Program-made: the position numbers and the translations under genes
Source of the DNA: Micromonospora sp. 15K316
GTDB taxonomy: Bacteria > Actinomycetota > Actinomycetes > Mycobacteriales > Micromonosporaceae
Direction: 5' to 3'
DNA: 64,000 bases
Assembly: GCF_004348525.1 (NCBI RefSeq)
Contig: NZ_SMKG01000013.1
Location: 1-64,000 of the forward strand
In this document: positions 1 to 12,039 of the stretch, piece by piece
How the letters are laid out: the number at the start of each line of letters is the position of its first letter
Numbering within the stretch: the first letter of the stretch is position 1
The notes under the pieces: model-generated
Told to the model about the DNA's origin: nothing
Seen by the model: only the letters and a program-made list of their open reading frames with translations
Database searches by the model: none

Positions 1-59
1 GAGTTGACGTGCCGGGTGACCGCGTCGACGGCGGTGACGAAACCGGTCGAGTGTTCCAT
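1..59 (-). CDS. 5' end of an unidentified gene, cut by the left edge
   Basis: Only the first 19 codons of a minus-strand gene lie in the window, beginning MEHSTGFVTAVDAVTRHVN. The start is supported by a good ribosome binding site (GAGGAGC, about 6 nt upstream of the ATG). No family can be recognised from this fragment. It lies downstream of the XRE-DUF5753 gene on the same strand, but about 190 nt away, so it may have its own promoter. Confidence 0.55.
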   Translation of the reverse strand, partial: MEHSTGFVTAVDAVTRHVN

Positions 60-251
60 GGTCAGCTCCTCGGTACGGGTCGGGTGGAGGTACGCCCGAC
101 GAGTGCGGTGGGCAGGAGCACGTGCCCGGCCGTGGGGTCGGCGGGCGGGTCGAGCACCCCGAGGGCGAGCACGTCGGAGCAGGCCAGGACGGCGGTCGGC
201 GGATCGGTCCGGTCCAGGAGCCCGGCGGCCGAATGGGCCGGCGCTCGTCGG

Positions 252-1139
252 TCAGGCCGGATAGAGCTCGTCGCGTAGGCGCGTGAGCAGCTCCGGAGTG
301 CGCTCCGGGGGCTCGGCCTCGACGCAGAGCCGCTCCATGGCCAGCGCGTAGTGGTCCAGGTCGTCCCGCTTGTCGAGGTAGAGGGCGCTGGTGAGCTGTT
401 CGATGTAGACGATGTCGGGCAGATCCTGGTCGCCGAAGCGCAGGATGCTGAACGCCCCGCCGGCGGCCGCGTGCCCGCCGGCGGTGAACGGGACGATCTG
501 CAACCGGATGTTCGCCAACCGGGTCGCCTCGATGAGCGCGTCCAGCTGGCCCCGCATCACGTCCGGGCCGCCGAGCGGGCGGCGCAGCGCGGCCTCGTCC
601 AGCACCGCCCACAGCTGTGGCGGGTTCGCCCGGCGGAGCAGCTCCTGACGCCGCACGCGCAGCCCCACCCGCCGGTCGATCTCGTCGGGCGCCGCCGCGC
701 CGTGCCCGAGCAGCACCACCGCCCGGGCGTACGCGGGCGTCTGCAACAGCCCGGGGACGAACTGCACCTCGTAGGTGCGGATCAGCGCCGCCGCGGCCTC
801 CAGGCCGAGGTAGGACTGGAACCAGCTGGGCAACACGTCGCCGTACCGGTGCCACCAGCCGGGGCTGTTGGCGTCCCGGGCGAGCTTGAGCAGCACCTCG
901 CGCTCCTCGTCGTCCTTGACGCCGTAGAGGGTGAGCAGGTCGGCGACGTCCCGCTCCTTGAAGCCGACCCGGCCGAGCTCCATTCGGCTGATCTTCGACT
1001 CGGAGGCACGGATCTCCCACCCGGCACCCTCGCGGGTCACGCCGCTGGACTCGCGCAACCGGCGGAGCTGGGCACCGAGCAGCATACGCAGGACGGTCGG
1101 CCCGGTCGTCGGGCCGCCGTCGGCGGGAAGAGTGGTCAC
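252..1139 (-). CDS. XRE-family helix-turn-helix regulator with DUF5753 domain
   Basis: A 295-residue DNA-binding regulator. An N-terminal XRE helix-turn-helix (about residues 20-75, with LGAQLRRLRESSGVTREGAG and SESKISRMELGR) is followed by a DUF5753 domain (about 95-280; FVPGLLQTPAYARAV, the GGxFxILxF-like FSILRFGD and the DIVYIEQLTSALYLDK stretch). This architecture is the WhiJ-like class common in actinomycetes, usually paired with a small DUF397 protein, and one lies just upstream here (1252-1491). A longer frame opens at 1202, but the GTG at 1139 is preferred because GGAGG lies 7 nt ahead of it. Such pairs act in developmental or antibiotic control in Streptomyces; the target here is unknown. 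Confidence 0.9.
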   Translation of the reverse strand: MTTLPADGGPTTGPTVLRMLLGAQLRRLRESSGVTREGAGWEIRASESKISRMELGRVGFKERDVADLLTLYGVKDDEEREVLLKLARDANSPGWWHRYGDVLPSWFQSYLGLEAAAALIRTYEVQFVPGLLQTPAYARAVVLLGHGAAAPDEIDRRVGLRVRRQELLRRANPPQLWAVLDEAALRRPLGGPDVMRGQLDALIEATRLANIRLQIVPFTAGGHAAAGGAFSILRFGDQDLPDIVYIEQLTSALYLDKRDDLDHYALAMERLCVEAEPPERTPELLTRLRDELYPA

Positions 1140-1251
1140 GTGCCGACCTCCGGCTGCCAGCTCGGCTCGGCCGGGCACCCGGCCCGGCCGACCAGTAAGC
1201 ATGCCACGGACACGCGCGAAAGGTGTACCGGCCGCGCACCGGCGGTGACGG

Positions 1252-1491
1252 TCAGGCGATCAGGTGGTCGAAGTCGCCGTCGCGAGCGCCGAGAACGAAG
1301 GCCGCGATCTCGTCGATCGTGTAGATGAGCGCGGGCCCGTCCGGGTAGCGCGAGTTGCGGACGGCGACACCGCCCCCTCCGGGCAGCTCGGCCAGCTCGA
1401 CACAGTTGCCACTGGGGTTGCTCCGGCGGCTCTTCTGCCAGTTCAGCGGGGGGAGCTGGTCGGCGGGGACACCGTTCATCGGCTGCTGCAT
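1252..1491 (-). CDS. DUF397 domain small protein
   Basis: A 79-residue DUF397 (BldB-like) protein. It has the family core: LNWQKSRRSNPSGNCVELAE, then VAVRNSRYPDGPALIYT and a C-terminal EIAAFVLGARDGDFDHL. It has no catalytic motif. DUF397 proteins are partners or antagonists of adjacent XRE-DUF5753 regulators in actinomycetes. It sits upstream of such a regulator on the same strand with a 112-nt gap. Neither candidate start (ATG 1491 or the internal ATG four codons later) has a convincing Shine-Dalgarno sequence, so the start is uncertain by a few codons. Confidence 0.88.
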   Translation of the reverse strand: MQQPMNGVPADQLPPLNWQKSRRSNPSGNCVELAELPGGGGVAVRNSRYPDGPALIYTIDEIAAFVLGARDGDFDHLIA

Positions 1492-1630
1492 GAAGAGGGG
1501 TCTTTCTGTTCAGGAGCCGGCCGATGCCGTTGGGGAGGAGCGGTGGCGGCGCGGAGAGAGTCGACATCGGACGCTGCTGCACGTGCATCTGCTATTGCAT
1601 CTGCATCGGACCGCGAGCATGATAACCCAC

Positions 1631-1653
1631 GTGAACGGTACTTATCTGTTCAC
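1631..1653. promoter_or_regulatory. inverted repeat, likely operator between DUF397 and GGDEF genes
   Basis: The 254-nt gap between the divergent DUF397 and GGDEF genes is AT-richer than its surroundings. It contains GTGAAC (1631-1636) and GTTCAC (1648-1653), perfect 6-bp arms around an 11-nt AT-rich centre (GGTACTTATCT). The position upstream of the DUF397-XRE pair fits an autoregulatory site. Nearby, GCATCTGC occurs twice (about 1584-1608). The regulatory role is inference. Confidence 0.4.
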
Positions 1654-1744
1654 ATTGAGTTACCTAACCTGGGCCGTGACCAGGGATAACAGAGGGCAAC
1701 CCGGGCACGTCACGACCCGGGAGCCGGCGTGACGGGAGGATCGG

Positions 1745-2389
1745 GTGCCGGATCCGATGAGTGTGGCGTCCGGCATCTGCGCCGCGGGGGCTCTGCTCTC
1801 GTCCTGGCAACTGCGCCGCCGGGCGATGCGCGCGGAGGCGGAGCTCGAGCACCTGCAGGCGGAGCTCGCCGCCGAGCGGCATGCCGCCAGCCACGACCCG
1901 TTGACCGGCCTGCCCAACCGCCGCGCCTTCTACCGGCTGGCCGCGACGCTGCTCACCGACTCCTCCGGGCGGTCGCTGGTCGCCGTGGTGCTCGATCTGG
2001 ACGACTTCAAACAGATCAACGACCAGTACGGGCACGCGGCGGGTGACCAGGTGCTGATCAGCATGGCGCAGCGGCTCGCCGCCTTCGCGGGCGACAACCC
2101 CGTCGCCCGGCTCGGCGGCGACGAGTTCGCCGGCCTGCTCGTCACCCCCACGGTCGACCGGCGATGGATCGACCATGCCAGCCGGCGGCTCTACGAGATG
2201 CTCGCCGCACCCATCGCGATGGGCGGCTTCAGTCTGCGGGTCACGGCCTCGGTCGGTCTCGCCCCGGTCACCGGCCCGGCCCAGCTGACTGAGGCGTTGC
2301 GCCGGGCGGACGCCGAGATGTACCGGGCGAAGAGCCTGAGTCCGGGACGACAGGCCCGGCAACTCGTCGACACCGCCCACCTGGAGTGA
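1745..2389 (+). CDS. small diguanylate cyclase-type GGDEF protein
   Basis: A 214-residue protein ending in one GGDEF domain (about residues 48-205). A short hydrophobic N-terminus (SVASGICAAGALLSSW), perhaps one weak membrane helix, leads into a charged helix (RRRAMRAEAELEHLQAELAA) that looks like a coiled-coil dimeriser. The domain starts HDPLTGLPNRRAF, contains DLDDFKQINDQYGH and keeps an intact GGDEF active-site loop, so synthesis of cyclic-di-GMP from GTP is likely. The RxxD inhibitory site normally five residues before GGDEF is absent, so product inhibition is not expected. No sensory domain is visible. The GTG start has GGGAGGA 4 nt upstream. Confidence 0.9.
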   Translation: MPDPMSVASGICAAGALLSSWQLRRRAMRAEAELEHLQAELAAERHAASHDPLTGLPNRRAFYRLAATLLTDSSGRSLVAVVLDLDDFKQINDQYGHAAGDQVLISMAQRLAAFAGDNPVARLGGDEFAGLLVTPTVDRRWIDHASRRLYEMLAAPIAMGGFSLRVTASVGLAPVTGPAQLTEALRRADAEMYRAKSLSPGRQARQLVDTAHLE

Positions 2390-2483
2390 GCCGGTCCGCC
2401 GGGCACCGGTTGGCTGCTCCGGTTCGGATCCCGCGAAACGGCGACCGGCTCAGCGCCTGGGCTGCCGCCGAGGACCAGGCCGG

Positions 2484-2541
2484 AGTCGGGGCGTCCCGGC
2501 GTGCGGCACGCCCCGACTTCCGGGGACGTCGGGGCGTGCCG
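2484..2541. terminator. bidirectional hairpin terminator with two alternative stems
   Basis: It lies between the convergent GGDEF and SRPBCC genes. The arm around 2504-2517 (CGGCACGCCCCGAC) pairs perfectly over 14 bp with 2528-2541, leaving a 10-nt loop. Most of the same arm (2508-2518) can instead pair perfectly over 11 bp with 2484-2494. The two stems are mutually exclusive. No U tract follows, as is usual in high-GC actinomycetes. Confidence 0.7.
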
Positions 2542-2554
2542 GTCGTGCGGTGAC

Positions 2555-3028
2555 TCAGACCAGGGTCGCCAGGTGTCGCTCCAGGGCGGCGTACGACTCG
2601 GCCGCGCCCTGCGTCATGCCGGTGTCGAGCATGCCGTCGCGCTCCTGCTTCGTGTCGAACCGGCTGGTGCTGGCGACGACGGTCCGCCCGTCCTGCTCGG
2701 TGAAGGTGAGCGTCTCCTCCAGCACGTGCCCGGGCATGCCCTCGTACTCGAAGGTCTGCACGATGCGCTCCGGCGCCACGATCTCCCGGAACTCGCCGCG
2801 GAACGCGTAGGAGTTGCCGTCCTTCGCCTGCTCCACGAACCGGTAACGGCCGCCCTCCCGGAAGTCGATCTCGATGTCGAGCGGGTTGCCCCGCCCCCAC
2901 CAGTGCTTCAGGTGCTCCGCCTGCGAGTGCGCGGCGAAGACCAGGTCACGCGGCGCGTCGAAGGCGCGGGTGAGGGTGATCTCCAGGTCGGACGGAAGGT
3001 CGATCACGAGGTCACTGAGCTGGCTCAT
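2555..3028 (-). CDS. SRPBCC/AHSA1 family protein
   Basis: A 157-residue protein of the SRPBCC (START-like) fold, Aha1/AHSA1 subgroup. The typical features are in order: ITLTRAFDAPRDLVFAAHS near residue 20, KHWWGRG around 41, IDFREGGRYRF around 54, a beta-rich middle (PERIVQTFEYEGMPG) and a closing amphipathic helix (GAAESYAALERHLATLV). The fold binds hydrophobic ligands; the ligand is unknown. Its start overlaps the end of the ArsR gene by 17 nt, so the two are translationally coupled. ArsR-SRPBCC pairs of this kind are common in actinomycetes, but their physiological role is rarely known. Confidence 0.88.
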   Translation of the reverse strand: MSQLSDLVIDLPSDLEITLTRAFDAPRDLVFAAHSQAEHLKHWWGRGNPLDIEIDFREGGRYRFVEQAKDGNSYAFRGEFREIVAPERIVQTFEYEGMPGHVLEETLTFTEQDGRTVVASTSRFDTKQERDGMLDTGMTQGAAESYAALERHLATLV

Positions 3029-3356
3029 CGTCTTTCCCCTTCAGGCTGTCGAGGTATTCGTCCAACGTGTCGTAACGGTCGTCCCAGAGCCTTCGGTACT
3101 GGTCGACCCACTCGGCGAGGGTGCGCAGCGGGGCCGGCTCCAACCGGCACCGTCGCCACTGCGCCTCCCGGGTACGCACGATCAGACCGGCCCGCTCCAG
3201 CACGTTGAGGTGCTTGGAGATGGCCTGGACGCTGACCGGGAACGGCGCTGCCAGCTCGTTGACCGTCGCCTCGCCGGCGGCCAACCGGGCGAGGATCGCT
3301 CGGCGGGTCGGGTCCGCGAGGGCGGCGAACACGGTGCTGACCGGATCTACTGTCAT
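3012..3356 (-). CDS. ArsR-family winged-helix repressor
   Basis: A 114-residue ArsR/SmtB-type regulator. The winged helix spans about residues 8-90, with the hallmark start VFAALADPTRRAILARLAAG, the recognition-helix region VSVQAISKHLNVLERAGLI and the wing VRTREAQWRRCRLEP. No cysteine metal-sensing motif (CxC) is present, so it probably belongs to the non-metal subgroup that pairs with SRPBCC proteins. It is the first gene of a two-gene operon and is likely autoregulated through the inverted repeat at 3366-3381. AGAAGG lies just before the ATG. Confidence 0.93.
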   Translation of the reverse strand: MTVDPVSTVFAALADPTRRAILARLAAGEATVNELAAPFPVSVQAISKHLNVLERAGLIVRTREAQWRRCRLEPAPLRTLAEWVDQYRRLWDDRYDTLDEYLDSLKGKDDEPAQ

Positions 3357-3365
3357 CGCCTTCTC

Positions 3366-3424
3366 TCAACCAGGCGGTTGATAAACCGATGAGTTGAATA
3401 TACGCCGTCCGGACGCGCGGTCAA
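3366..3424 (-). promoter_or_regulatory. promoter and palindromic operator of the arsR-SRPBCC operon
   Basis: On the minus strand TTGACC (3419-3424) and TATATT (3397-3402) are separated by 16 nt, an unusually good sigma-70-type promoter for this DNA. Downstream, in the leader, TCAACC-AGGC-GGTTGA (3366-3381) is a perfect 6-bp inverted repeat, placed where a bound repressor would block transcription. The likely ligand protein is the adjacent ArsR. Confidence 0.65.
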
Positions 3425-3508
3425 GCGGAATCGCGCATCTCCGCACGGGTGTTCCGGACGGTGGGGCGGGTAACCGACAGAGAACGCGACACAGGCGGAG
3501 GAGCGAAC

Positions 3509-4159
3509 GTGGCAACGATCCGTGCCCTGGTCCTCAACTGCACGCTCAAGCGGTCACCCGCGCCCTCCAGTTCGGAGGTGCTCGGCCGCGAAGTCCTCGA
3601 TGCCCTGGCCGAACAGGACGTCGGCGGTGAGCTGATCCGGGTCGTCGACCACGACGTACGTTTCGGGGTCTCCACCGACGAGGGCGACGGCGACGGCTGG
3701 CCGGCGATCCGGGCCAAGCTGCTGGACGCCCAGATCCTCGTCATCGCCACCCCGATCTGGCTCGGGCAGCCCTCGGCCGTGACCAAGATGGTGCTGGAAC
3801 GCCTCGACGCGGAGCTCCCCGAGACCGACGACGAGGGGCGCCTGCTCACCTACGGGAAGGTGGCCGGCGTGGCGGTCGTCGGCAACGAGGACGGCGCCCA
3901 CCACAGCATCGCCGAGGTACAGCAGGCGTTGAACGAGGTCGGCTTCACCTGCCCCGCCGCCGGCGCCACCTACTGGGTGGGTGAGGCGCTGCACACGGTC
4001 GACTACATCGACGCGCGCCCGAAGCCGGACACCACCGACCGGACCACCAGGGCGCTCGCGCTCAACAGCGCGCACCTGGCCCGCCTGCTGGCCGAACAGC
4101 CGTACCCACCGCCGCAGGCCCGGTCCGCCGCCGTCGGGTCGAGCCGGGAGACCCCCTGA
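3509..4159 (+). CDS. flavodoxin-fold NAD(P)H-dependent FMN reductase family protein
   Basis: A 216-residue protein with a flavodoxin-like alpha/beta fold. The phosphate-binding start is ATIRALVLNCTLKRSPAPSS (strand then FMN-phosphate loop). Later elements are LLDAQILVIATPIWLGQPSA (family signature, flavin isoalloxazine loop) and a conserved GNEDGAHHSI stretch. It probably reduces FMN or a quinone-like substrate with NAD(P)H in the cytoplasm. A longer frame opens at 3449, but the GTG at 3509 has GGAGGA 7 nt upstream and starts at the first beta strand. It diverges from the arsR operon, 152 nt apart. Confidence 0.85.
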   Translation: MATIRALVLNCTLKRSPAPSSSEVLGREVLDALAEQDVGGELIRVVDHDVRFGVSTDEGDGDGWPAIRAKLLDAQILVIATPIWLGQPSAVTKMVLERLDAELPETDDEGRLLTYGKVAGVAVVGNEDGAHHSIAEVQQALNEVGFTCPAAGATYWVGEALHTVDYIDARPKPDTTDRTTRALALNSAHLARLLAEQPYPPPQARSAAVGSSRETP

Positions 4160-4170
4160 CCCGCACCGCC

Positions 4171-4274
4171 GCGGCGAGGCGGCGAGGCGGCGAGGCGGCG
4201 AGGCGGCGAGGCGGCGAGGCGGCGAGGCGGCGAGGCGGCGAGGCGGCGAGGCGGCGAGGCGGCGAGGCGGCGAG
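4171..4274. repeat. tandem repeat, 13 copies of an 8-bp unit
   Basis: The unit GCGGCGAG is repeated 13 times without a mismatch over 104 bp. It begins 12 bp after the reductase stop codon at 4159 and lies between that gene and a PemK-like gene. It could be read as Ala-Ser-Pro-Pro-Arg-Arg-Leu repeats on the minus strand, but nothing suggests it is translated. Copy number is likely variable between strains by slipped-strand mispairing. Confidence 0.97.
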
Positions 4275-4292
4275 GGCAGTATCCCTACCGGG

Positions 4293-4332
4293 TTGATACC
4301 TCAGAGTCATGAAGATGCCGCTGAGGTATCAA
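4293..4332. repeat. perfect 12-bp inverted repeat, possible repetitive palindromic element
   Basis: TTGATACCTCAG (4293-4304) and CTGAGGTATCAA (4321-4332) are perfect inverted copies around a 16-nt loop (AGTCATGAAGATGCCG). The element is AT-richer than the surrounding DNA and follows the 8-bp tandem array. It may be a terminator, a small miniature-transposon-like element or a protein site. The loop contains TCATGA, itself a palindrome. Confidence 0.75.
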
Positions 4333-4427
4333 GCTCGTGGCGATGCGGGACGCCAGAGCCCGAGGGGGCGATAGAGCCTACGGTGACACCGTGATCCGCC
4401 GCTGGGCCAGCGGCCGGGCGGCCAGGA

Positions 4428-4922
4428 TCAGCGCCAGCCGTAGCCGGCGCGCAACGCCCTGCCGATCCGCTCGAAGCGGGCCCGGTCCAGGATCGCGCCC
4501 TCGCGGCGGATGCTGTCCTCCCGCATGGTGAGCACCCGGTCCAGCCGGATCCAGCTGGGCCGCTTGTCCCGGTCCCAGTCGCCGGGGCCGAGCGCGAGCC
4601 AGTGCCGCTGACCGTCCCGGTCGCTCTGGCTGGAGAGCATCAGCCCGAACAGGGTCCGGCTCTTCCGGCCGACCACCAGCACCGGGCGGTCCTTACCCTG
4701 ACGCGGGTCGTCCTCGTACGGCACCCACGTCCACACGATCTCACCCGGGTCGGCCTGCCCGTCCAGCTCCGGGGCGTACGACAGCTCGCGGCGCTGCAGC
4801 GCGGCCACCTGACGCCGGCGTGCGACCTGGGCCGGCGTGGGCTCGGCGCGTCGCTGACGGGGAATGACCGCCCCGCCCGCCCGGCTGATGCGTGCCGCCA
4901 CGTTCCTCAACAGACCTGCCAC
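4428..4922 (-). CDS. PemK/MazF-family growth inhibitor-like protein
   Basis: A 164-residue protein whose C-terminal two-thirds match the PemK/MazF fold. It has GEIVWTWVPYEDDPRQGKDR (the conserved GEIxW...GxxRPVLVV start), PVLVVGRKSRTLFGLMLSS, then WIRLDRVLTMREDSIRREGA, which fits the usual S/TxxDR-V-t-l segment. The N-terminal 50 residues are basic (ARRRQVAALQRRELSY) and extra to the minimal family. The GTG at 4922 is chosen as the start of the conserved reading; upstream codons in this frame look non-coding. No antitoxin gene is adjacent, so mRNA-interferase toxin activity is uncertain; many actinomycete members are solitary. Confidence 0.8.
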   Translation of the reverse strand: MAGLLRNVAARISRAGGAVIPRQRRAEPTPAQVARRRQVAALQRRELSYAPELDGQADPGEIVWTWVPYEDDPRQGKDRPVLVVGRKSRTLFGLMLSSQSDRDGQRHWLALGPGDWDRDKRPSWIRLDRVLTMREDSIRREGAILDRARFERIGRALRAGYGWR

Positions 4923-5029
4923 GGCCAGGAAGCCTATCCGCCCGGCCCGCGCGCGCCGCGTCCAGGGACGCGCGACGGCGGACAGCGAGACGATCGGAGC
5001 TCGCCCCGACCTGGCTGATCGACTCGACC

Positions 5030-5078
5030 TCATTGAAATCGGGGTGATGCCGGGTCCGGGACGCCCCGACTTCAATGA
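5030..5078. repeat. imperfect 17-bp inverted repeat between the pemK-like gene and the serpin
   Basis: TCATTGAAATCGGGGTG (5030-5046) and CGCCCCGACTTCAATGA (5062-5078) pair at 15 of 17 positions around a 15-nt loop. It lies in the 244-nt gap between divergently transcribed genes, so an operator or repetitive palindrome is more likely than a terminator. The arm shares the 12-mer ACGCCCCGACTT with the terminator near 2508-2519. Nothing else is recognisable in this gap. Confidence 0.55.
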
Positions 5079-5166
5079 AGACGAGTTGACCTTCGCGAAC
5101 CTTGGCGGCGCGGGATACCGCGGCGGGGCTGACGCGAGGGCGGCCAGCGGGCACAGTGGGGCGGTG

Positions 5167-6414
5167 ATGTCTTCCAGCGGGCCCGTGGCCCGATACGCGG
5201 AACGGATGCACCGTCTGATCGGCGGCGAGCACCATGTCGCCTCCCCGCTCGGCGCCTGGCTGCTGCTCGCCCTGGTCGGCCCGGCCGCCGGCGACGGCAC
5301 CCGGGCGGAGCTGGAGGAGGTGCTCGGCGTCGACGCGGACCGGGCCGCAGCAACCGCCCGGGCGCTGCTGGACGCGCCGCACCCGCTGGTCGCCTCGGCC
5401 AGCGCACTGTGGGAGCGCACGGCGATCGACGCCCTGGCCGAGTGGCGGGCCGCGCTGCCGGAGAGCACCGAGACGGGCCCCCTGCCCGACCAGGCGGCGC
5501 TGGACGCATGGGCGCGGGAGCGCACCCTCGGCATGATCGAGAGGTTCCCGCTCACGGTGGGTCCGGAGACGCTCCTCGTCATGGCCACCGCCCTGGCCAC
5601 CCGAGTCGCCTGGGCCACCCCGTTCCAAGTGGCGCCCGCCGACGAGCTCGGCCCGGCCAGCGCCTGGGCGGGCCGGCTACGCCGGGTGCTGCGGACGCCG
5701 TCGAACGGGCACACCTGCTGGATCGCCGGCACCGGGCGGGCCGGTGACGTGGCCGTGCACGCCGCCGAGGCGAGGCCGGAGCGCGCCGACGGCCGGGAGT
5801 CGGGCCTCCTGGTCGTCTCGGTCGCCGCCGCGCCGGACGTACCCGCGCCGGACGTGCTGGCGGCCGCGCACGAGGTGGCGACGAACGCGACGACGTTCCC
5901 GGGGCGGGGGCGCCGCTCCCTCTACGACCTGCCGCTGGGTGACACTCCGCTCTGGACGGTCCGTGAGGAGCGCACCCGGTCCTTCGGGCGTGAGGAGCGG
6001 CTCAGCGCGCTGCTGCCGTGCTGGAAGGCGGAGAGTCGGCACGACCTGACGGCGAAGGGGTTCGGCTTCGACACGGCCGTGGGCGCCCTCGGTGAGCTGA
6101 TGGGGGCCGCGGGCATGGGCTACGAGGCGGCTCAGGCTGCGGTCGCCCGCTACGGCCGGTACGGCTTCGAAGCCGCCGCGGTGACCGCGTTCGCGGCGGT
6201 GGCCGGCCTGCCGCCGGAGGTCGTGGTCCGGGTCGCCGAGCTGCGCTTCGGCCACCCCTACGCCGTCGTGGCCGTCGCCACAGACACCCGCGACGGCGTG
6301 CCCGCCGGGCCGTGGCACGGCCTGCCGGTCTACTCGGCCTGGGTGGCCCGGCCGGAGGAGCTGCCCGAGGCGGACCTGGCCGAGGGACCGGCATGGATGG
6401 TCCGGCCGGAGTAA
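5167..6414 (+). CDS. serpin-family protein (serine protease inhibitor)
   Basis: A 415-residue protein resembling bacterial serpins. The N-terminal serpin helix pattern is HHVASPLGAWLLLALVGPAA followed by RAELEEVLGV. Near residue 330 a reactive-centre-loop hinge, FEAAAVTAFAAVAG, has the run of small residues needed for loop insertion in inhibitory serpins, and the end (FGHPYAVVAVATDTRDG) matches the closing strands. No signal peptide is seen, so it is probably cytoplasmic. Length is close to the family norm of 370-420. GTG 5164 is an equally possible start. It is divergent from the PemK-like gene and convergent with the NRPS operon. The target protease is unknown. Confidence 0.78.
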   Translation: MSSSGPVARYAERMHRLIGGEHHVASPLGAWLLLALVGPAAGDGTRAELEEVLGVDADRAAATARALLDAPHPLVASASALWERTAIDALAEWRAALPESTETGPLPDQAALDAWARERTLGMIERFPLTVGPETLLVMATALATRVAWATPFQVAPADELGPASAWAGRLRRVLRTPSNGHTCWIAGTGRAGDVAVHAAEARPERADGRESGLLVVSVAAAPDVPAPDVLAAAHEVATNATTFPGRGRRSLYDLPLGDTPLWTVREERTRSFGREERLSALLPCWKAESRHDLTAKGFGFDTAVGALGELMGAAGMGYEAAQAAVARYGRYGFEAAAVTAFAAVAGLPPEVVVRVAELRFGHPYAVVAVATDTRDGVPAGPWHGLPVYSAWVARPEELPEADLAEGPAWMVRPE

Positions 6415-6486
6415 ACGCACCCGGCAGACCTGTCCGAGCGATCTGAACTGCCCTGACCCGCCGTAGCCCGCGGGACAGGCGGTTCG

Positions 6487-6514
6487 GGGGCCTCCGGCCG
6501 GCGCCGGAGGCCCC
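6487..6514. terminator. bidirectional terminator between serpin gene and NRPS operon
   Basis: GGGGCCTCCGGC (6487-6498) and GCCGGAGGCCCC (6503-6514) form a perfect 12-bp stem with a 4-nt loop. It lies 6 nt past the NRPS stop and about 70 nt past the serpin stop, so it probably ends both convergent transcripts. Confidence 0.85.
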
Positions 6515-6519
6515 ACCGC

Positions 6520-12035
<5,516 letters not shown>

Positions 12036-12039
<4 letters not shown>

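Noticed and set aside
4062-4310. Minus-strand reading of Ala-Ser-Pro-Pro-Arg repeats
   Set aside because: It is just translation of the GCGGCGAG tandem array; no start signal or family.
4171-4332. CRISPR array
   Set aside because: The repeat is an uninterrupted 8-bp unit with no spacers, and no cas genes are present.
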